Below are positions 61,873 through 64,000 of a stretch of 64,000 nt of DNA, one piece after another. The first letter of the stretch is position 1; every line of letters starts with the position of its first letter. The stretch lies in contig CALUZO010000013.1 of assembly GCA_944325305.1 (NCBI GenBank), forward strand, positions 1 through 64,000, written 5' to 3'. A program made the position numbers and the translations under genes. The notes below the pieces were generated by a model that was not told where the DNA came from, did no database searches, and saw only the letters and a list, made by a program, of their open reading frames with translations. The DNA comes from an uncultured Rikenellaceae bacterium. GTDB lineage: Bacteria > Bacteroidota > Bacteroidia > Bacteroidales > Rikenellaceae.

Positions 61873-64000
61873 TTAAGCCTTTTGCACTGCTTTACGCTTT
61901 CTGCGGTTATTGTATGAACATATAATCTCTCCGGTGATTAGGATCAATGCCGTGCTGACTATTATGAGAATCCAGTCCTTGAAGGATAAAGGAGTGGTAC
62001 GGAATACTCCATCTCCGAATGTCGTGATAAGTATTTGTCCCACGAATATTATCATTGTCACCAGCAGGAACAGTTTGCTCTTTCCGAGTTTGAAGAACGC
62101 GCTGCAATGGCTTCCGAATGCTTTGGCGTTAAACAGGTTCCAGAACTGCATCATTACGAATAGTGTGAAGAATGACGAGAGCTGGTAGAGTGTCGGATTG
62201 TGGCCCCAATGTAAGAGGAGTCCGAGTAGGGTAACCACCATGATGAATCCTACGATGAAGATCGACCTTATCATGGGTTTGTTTATGATGAAGTCGTTTT
62301 CGTGCCTCGGTTTTTCTTTCATGACTTCGGGATTTGGCGGCAGCGATGCAAGGGCCATTGCTGCGAAAGTGTCCATAATGAGATTTACCCAAAGGATCTG
62401 AGTCACGGTCAGCGGGAGTTCGCCGCCGAATATTGAACCGAAGAACACCACGATGAGGGCTACGAAATTGACCGTAAGCTGGAATAGAACGAATCGCTGA
62501 ATGTTCTTATAGAGTGAGCGTCCCCACATCACTGCGGTTGCGATGCTTTTGAAGGAGTCGTCCAGGAGAGTGATGTCGCTGGCCTCTTTAGCTACAGATG
62601 TGCCGGTTCCCATAGATAGTCCGACCTGGGCGAAATTGAGTGCCGGTGCATCGTTTGTCCCGTCGCCGGTCACGGCAACTACTTCGCCTTTCTGCTGGAG
62701 AAGGCGTACGAGCCGTTGTTTGTCGAGCGGACGTGCACGTGCCATTATCTTAATATCCTGTACACGGTCGAGCAGCTCCTCATCCGTCATTTCGGCAAAT
62801 TCAACCCCCGTAATAATATTCCGGGCGGTGTCGACGGCATCGTTCCAGAGACCTATCTGGCGTGCGATTTCGCGTGCCGTTGCCGTAGTGTCGCCTGTTA
62901 CGATTTTGACTTGTATCCCGGCATTGAGGCACTCCTTGACAGCATCGGGGACGTCCTTGCGCACCGGGTCGGAGATTCCGACTATTCCTATCAGATGGAG
63001 TTTTTCGCTTTCGATTGCATCTTTCGCATCTCCGAGACCGGTTTCGAGATATGCGAATGCCAGCGTACGCATGGCCTTGTCCTGGAATGCGCGCAGTTGA
63101 CGGTCGATAGTGTCGTTCAACTCTGCATTCACGGAGCACATGGCTTTGACTATCTCTGGCGCACCTTTCACGTATAGCACATTACTTTTGCCGTCAGCCG
63201 CTTTGACGAGTGTTGCCATATATTTGCGCTCGGTAGAGAATGTGATCTGGTCGAGCAGGCGATTTTCGTCACGCAGAGCGGAATAGTCCACTCCTCTGTC
63301 TTTCATCCAAAGCAGCAGGGCGCCTTCGGTCGGATTGCCTATGACTTTACCGTCGGTTCCGATGAAAGCTGTTGAATTCATGGCTATGGATTCGTCGAGC
63401 AGACTGTCGCTTCCCTGGTCGTATCTTATCATCTCGTGGACACGCATTTCGTTGCGTGTCAGTGTACCTGTTTTGTCGGTACAGATGACTGTCACGGCGC
63501 CCATGGTTTCGCTGGCGTGCATTTTACGTACGAGGTTGTTGGTCTTGAGCATCCGGCGCATGTTCATTGCGAGGCTGAGCGTAATACTCATCGGCAGCCC
63601 TTCCGGAATGGCCATTACCATGATTGCGACAGATACCATGAAGTAGCTGAGCAGGCAGTTGACCACATGCAGCCAGTCTCCTGAAGAGAGTTCATGTGTA
63701 ATGAACATTCCCTTGAGCAACAGGATGATGAATATAACTACCGCAAGGCTGCCTCCGATCTTACTGATGATGGCGGATAACTTTGTGAGTTGCTTGTTTA
63801 ACGGGGTTGCTTCTTCGCTTACTGTTGTAGCCTGTTCCGCCACTTTGCCGTATTCCGTGGCGTCGCCGATGGCGTAAACTCTTATGATTGCGTGACCTTC
63901 GGATACGGTTGTCCCTCTCAGGAGTATGTTTGACGGATAGGTGGCCTCTTTGTCAAAATGTTCCGGGTCTGTGGTTTTCGAAGTCTGCGGTTCACCCGTG
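61873..64000 (-). CDS. calcium-translocating P-type ATPase (PMCA-like), N-terminus outside the window
   Basis: The frame is open to the last base and continues beyond 64000; at least 708 residues are present. Visible: actuator motif TGEP near the right edge (about 63990), membrane helices with the PEGLP cation-binding motif (AIMVMAIPEGLPMSITL), phosphorylation motif CTDKTGTLTRNEM, KGAPE, TGDTTATAREIARQIGL, hinge TGDGTNDAPALNFAQVGLSMG, and six C-terminal helices. PEGLP and the P2-type helix order fit a plasma-membrane-type Ca2+ pump exporting calcium. TGEP replaces the more usual TGES, which is common in PMCA-like pumps. Ends in a basic tail (NNRRKRKAVQKA). Confidence 0.93.
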   Translation of the reverse strand, partial: TGEPQTSKTTDPEHFDKEATYPSNILLRGTTVSEGHAIIRVYAIGDATEYGKVAEQATTVSEEATPLNKQLTKLSAIISKIGGSLAVVIFIILLLKGMFITHELSSGDWLHVVNCLLSYFMVSVAIMVMAIPEGLPMSITLSLAMNMRRMLKTNNLVRKMHASETMGAVTVICTDKTGTLTRNEMRVHEMIRYDQGSDSLLDESIAMNSTAFIGTDGKVIGNPTEGALLLWMKDRGVDYSALRDENRLLDQITFSTERKYMATLVKAADGKSNVLYVKGAPEIVKAMCSVNAELNDTIDRQLRAFQDKAMRTLAFAYLETGLGDAKDAIESEKLHLIGIVGISDPVRKDVPDAVKECLNAGIQVKIVTGDTTATAREIARQIGLWNDAVDTARNIITGVEFAEMTDEELLDRVQDIKIMARARPLDKQRLVRLLQQKGEVVAVTGDGTNDAPALNFAQVGLSMGTGTSVAKEASDITLLDDSFKSIATAVMWGRSLYKNIQRFVLFQLTVNFVALIVVFFGSIFGGELPLTVTQILWVNLIMDTFAAMALASLPPNPEVMKEKPRHENDFIINKPMIRSIFIVGFIMVVTLLGLLLHWGHNPTLYQLSSFFTLFVMMQFWNLFNAKAFGSHCSAFFKLGKSKLFLLVTMIIFVGQILITTFGDGVFRTTPLSFKDWILIIVSTALILITGEIICSYNNRRKRKAVQKA

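Noticed and set aside
1..64000. CRISPR array or rRNA operon
   Set aside because: No regularly spaced identical repeats with unique spacers and no rRNA core sequences were seen; the only tandem repeats are the 76-bp promoter-bearing units.

Overview
The window reads as a piece of a Bacteroidota chromosome, most likely order Bacteroidales and possibly Rikenellaceae/Alistipes; the genus is inference. Supporting signs are a short primary sigma factor without region 1.1, many TAnnTTTG (-7) promoter boxes, a Porin_10-type outer-membrane protein, and a glycogen cluster built from GH133, GT4, GH57 and a GT3-GT35 fusion. Base composition is moderate in the core and clearly more AT-rich in two accessory pockets (about 1-5.8 kb and 47.6-50.5 kb).

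Left edge to 5.8 kb: remnant of an integrative element next to a tRNA-Met(CAU). It holds a decayed tyrosine integrase (frameshift, internal deletions, late stop), an orphan DNA-methyltransferase-like protein with helix-turn-helix motifs, a tiny NUMOD3 protein, a BT4734/PriCT-2 primase-like protein, a RepA-like AAA ATPase and a winged-helix-like protein. No mobilisation gene is visible.

5.9-26 kb: housekeeping genes. mscL, a flavin reductase, gyrB and ftsE lie on the minus strand; a uracil-DNA-glycosylase-like gene and rnr on the plus strand; then miaB, metK, an htrA-type protease, rpoD, a secreted GH32 fructanase, overlapping thyA-folA, lpxH behind a thioredoxin-fold lipoprotein, and a VOC/methylmalonyl-CoA-epimerase-like gene.

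26-36 kb: storage polysaccharide block. GH133 debranching enzyme, GT4 glycosyltransferase and GH57 enzyme run on the plus strand and converge on a 1419-residue glycogen synthase-phosphorylase fusion. 36-47.5 kb: hemW, pckA, a DUF805 membrane protein, smpB, a patatin/outer-membrane barrel protein, dnaG and uvrB.

47.6-50.4 kb: small accessory pocket with an IS1595-like transposase plus a 49-residue co-directional ORF, three small hypothetical genes and, either side of the transposase, two candidate structured non-coding RNAs with promoter boxes, pseudoknot-forming complementarity and terminator-like ends. These RNAs are the best candidates for something undescribed. 50.5-64 kb: GtrA protein, ROK sugar kinase, short-chain prenyl synthase with a U32 protein, overlapping manC-murF, pssA, a porin, an MltF-like lytic transglycosylase and a PMCA-type calcium P-ATPase cut by the right edge.

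A 76-bp hairpin repeat that carries a TAnnTTTG box occurs directly upstream of three unrelated genes (thioredoxin-like, VOC, uvrB), always with the box pointing at the gene. This suggests a dispersed promoter-carrying repeat.
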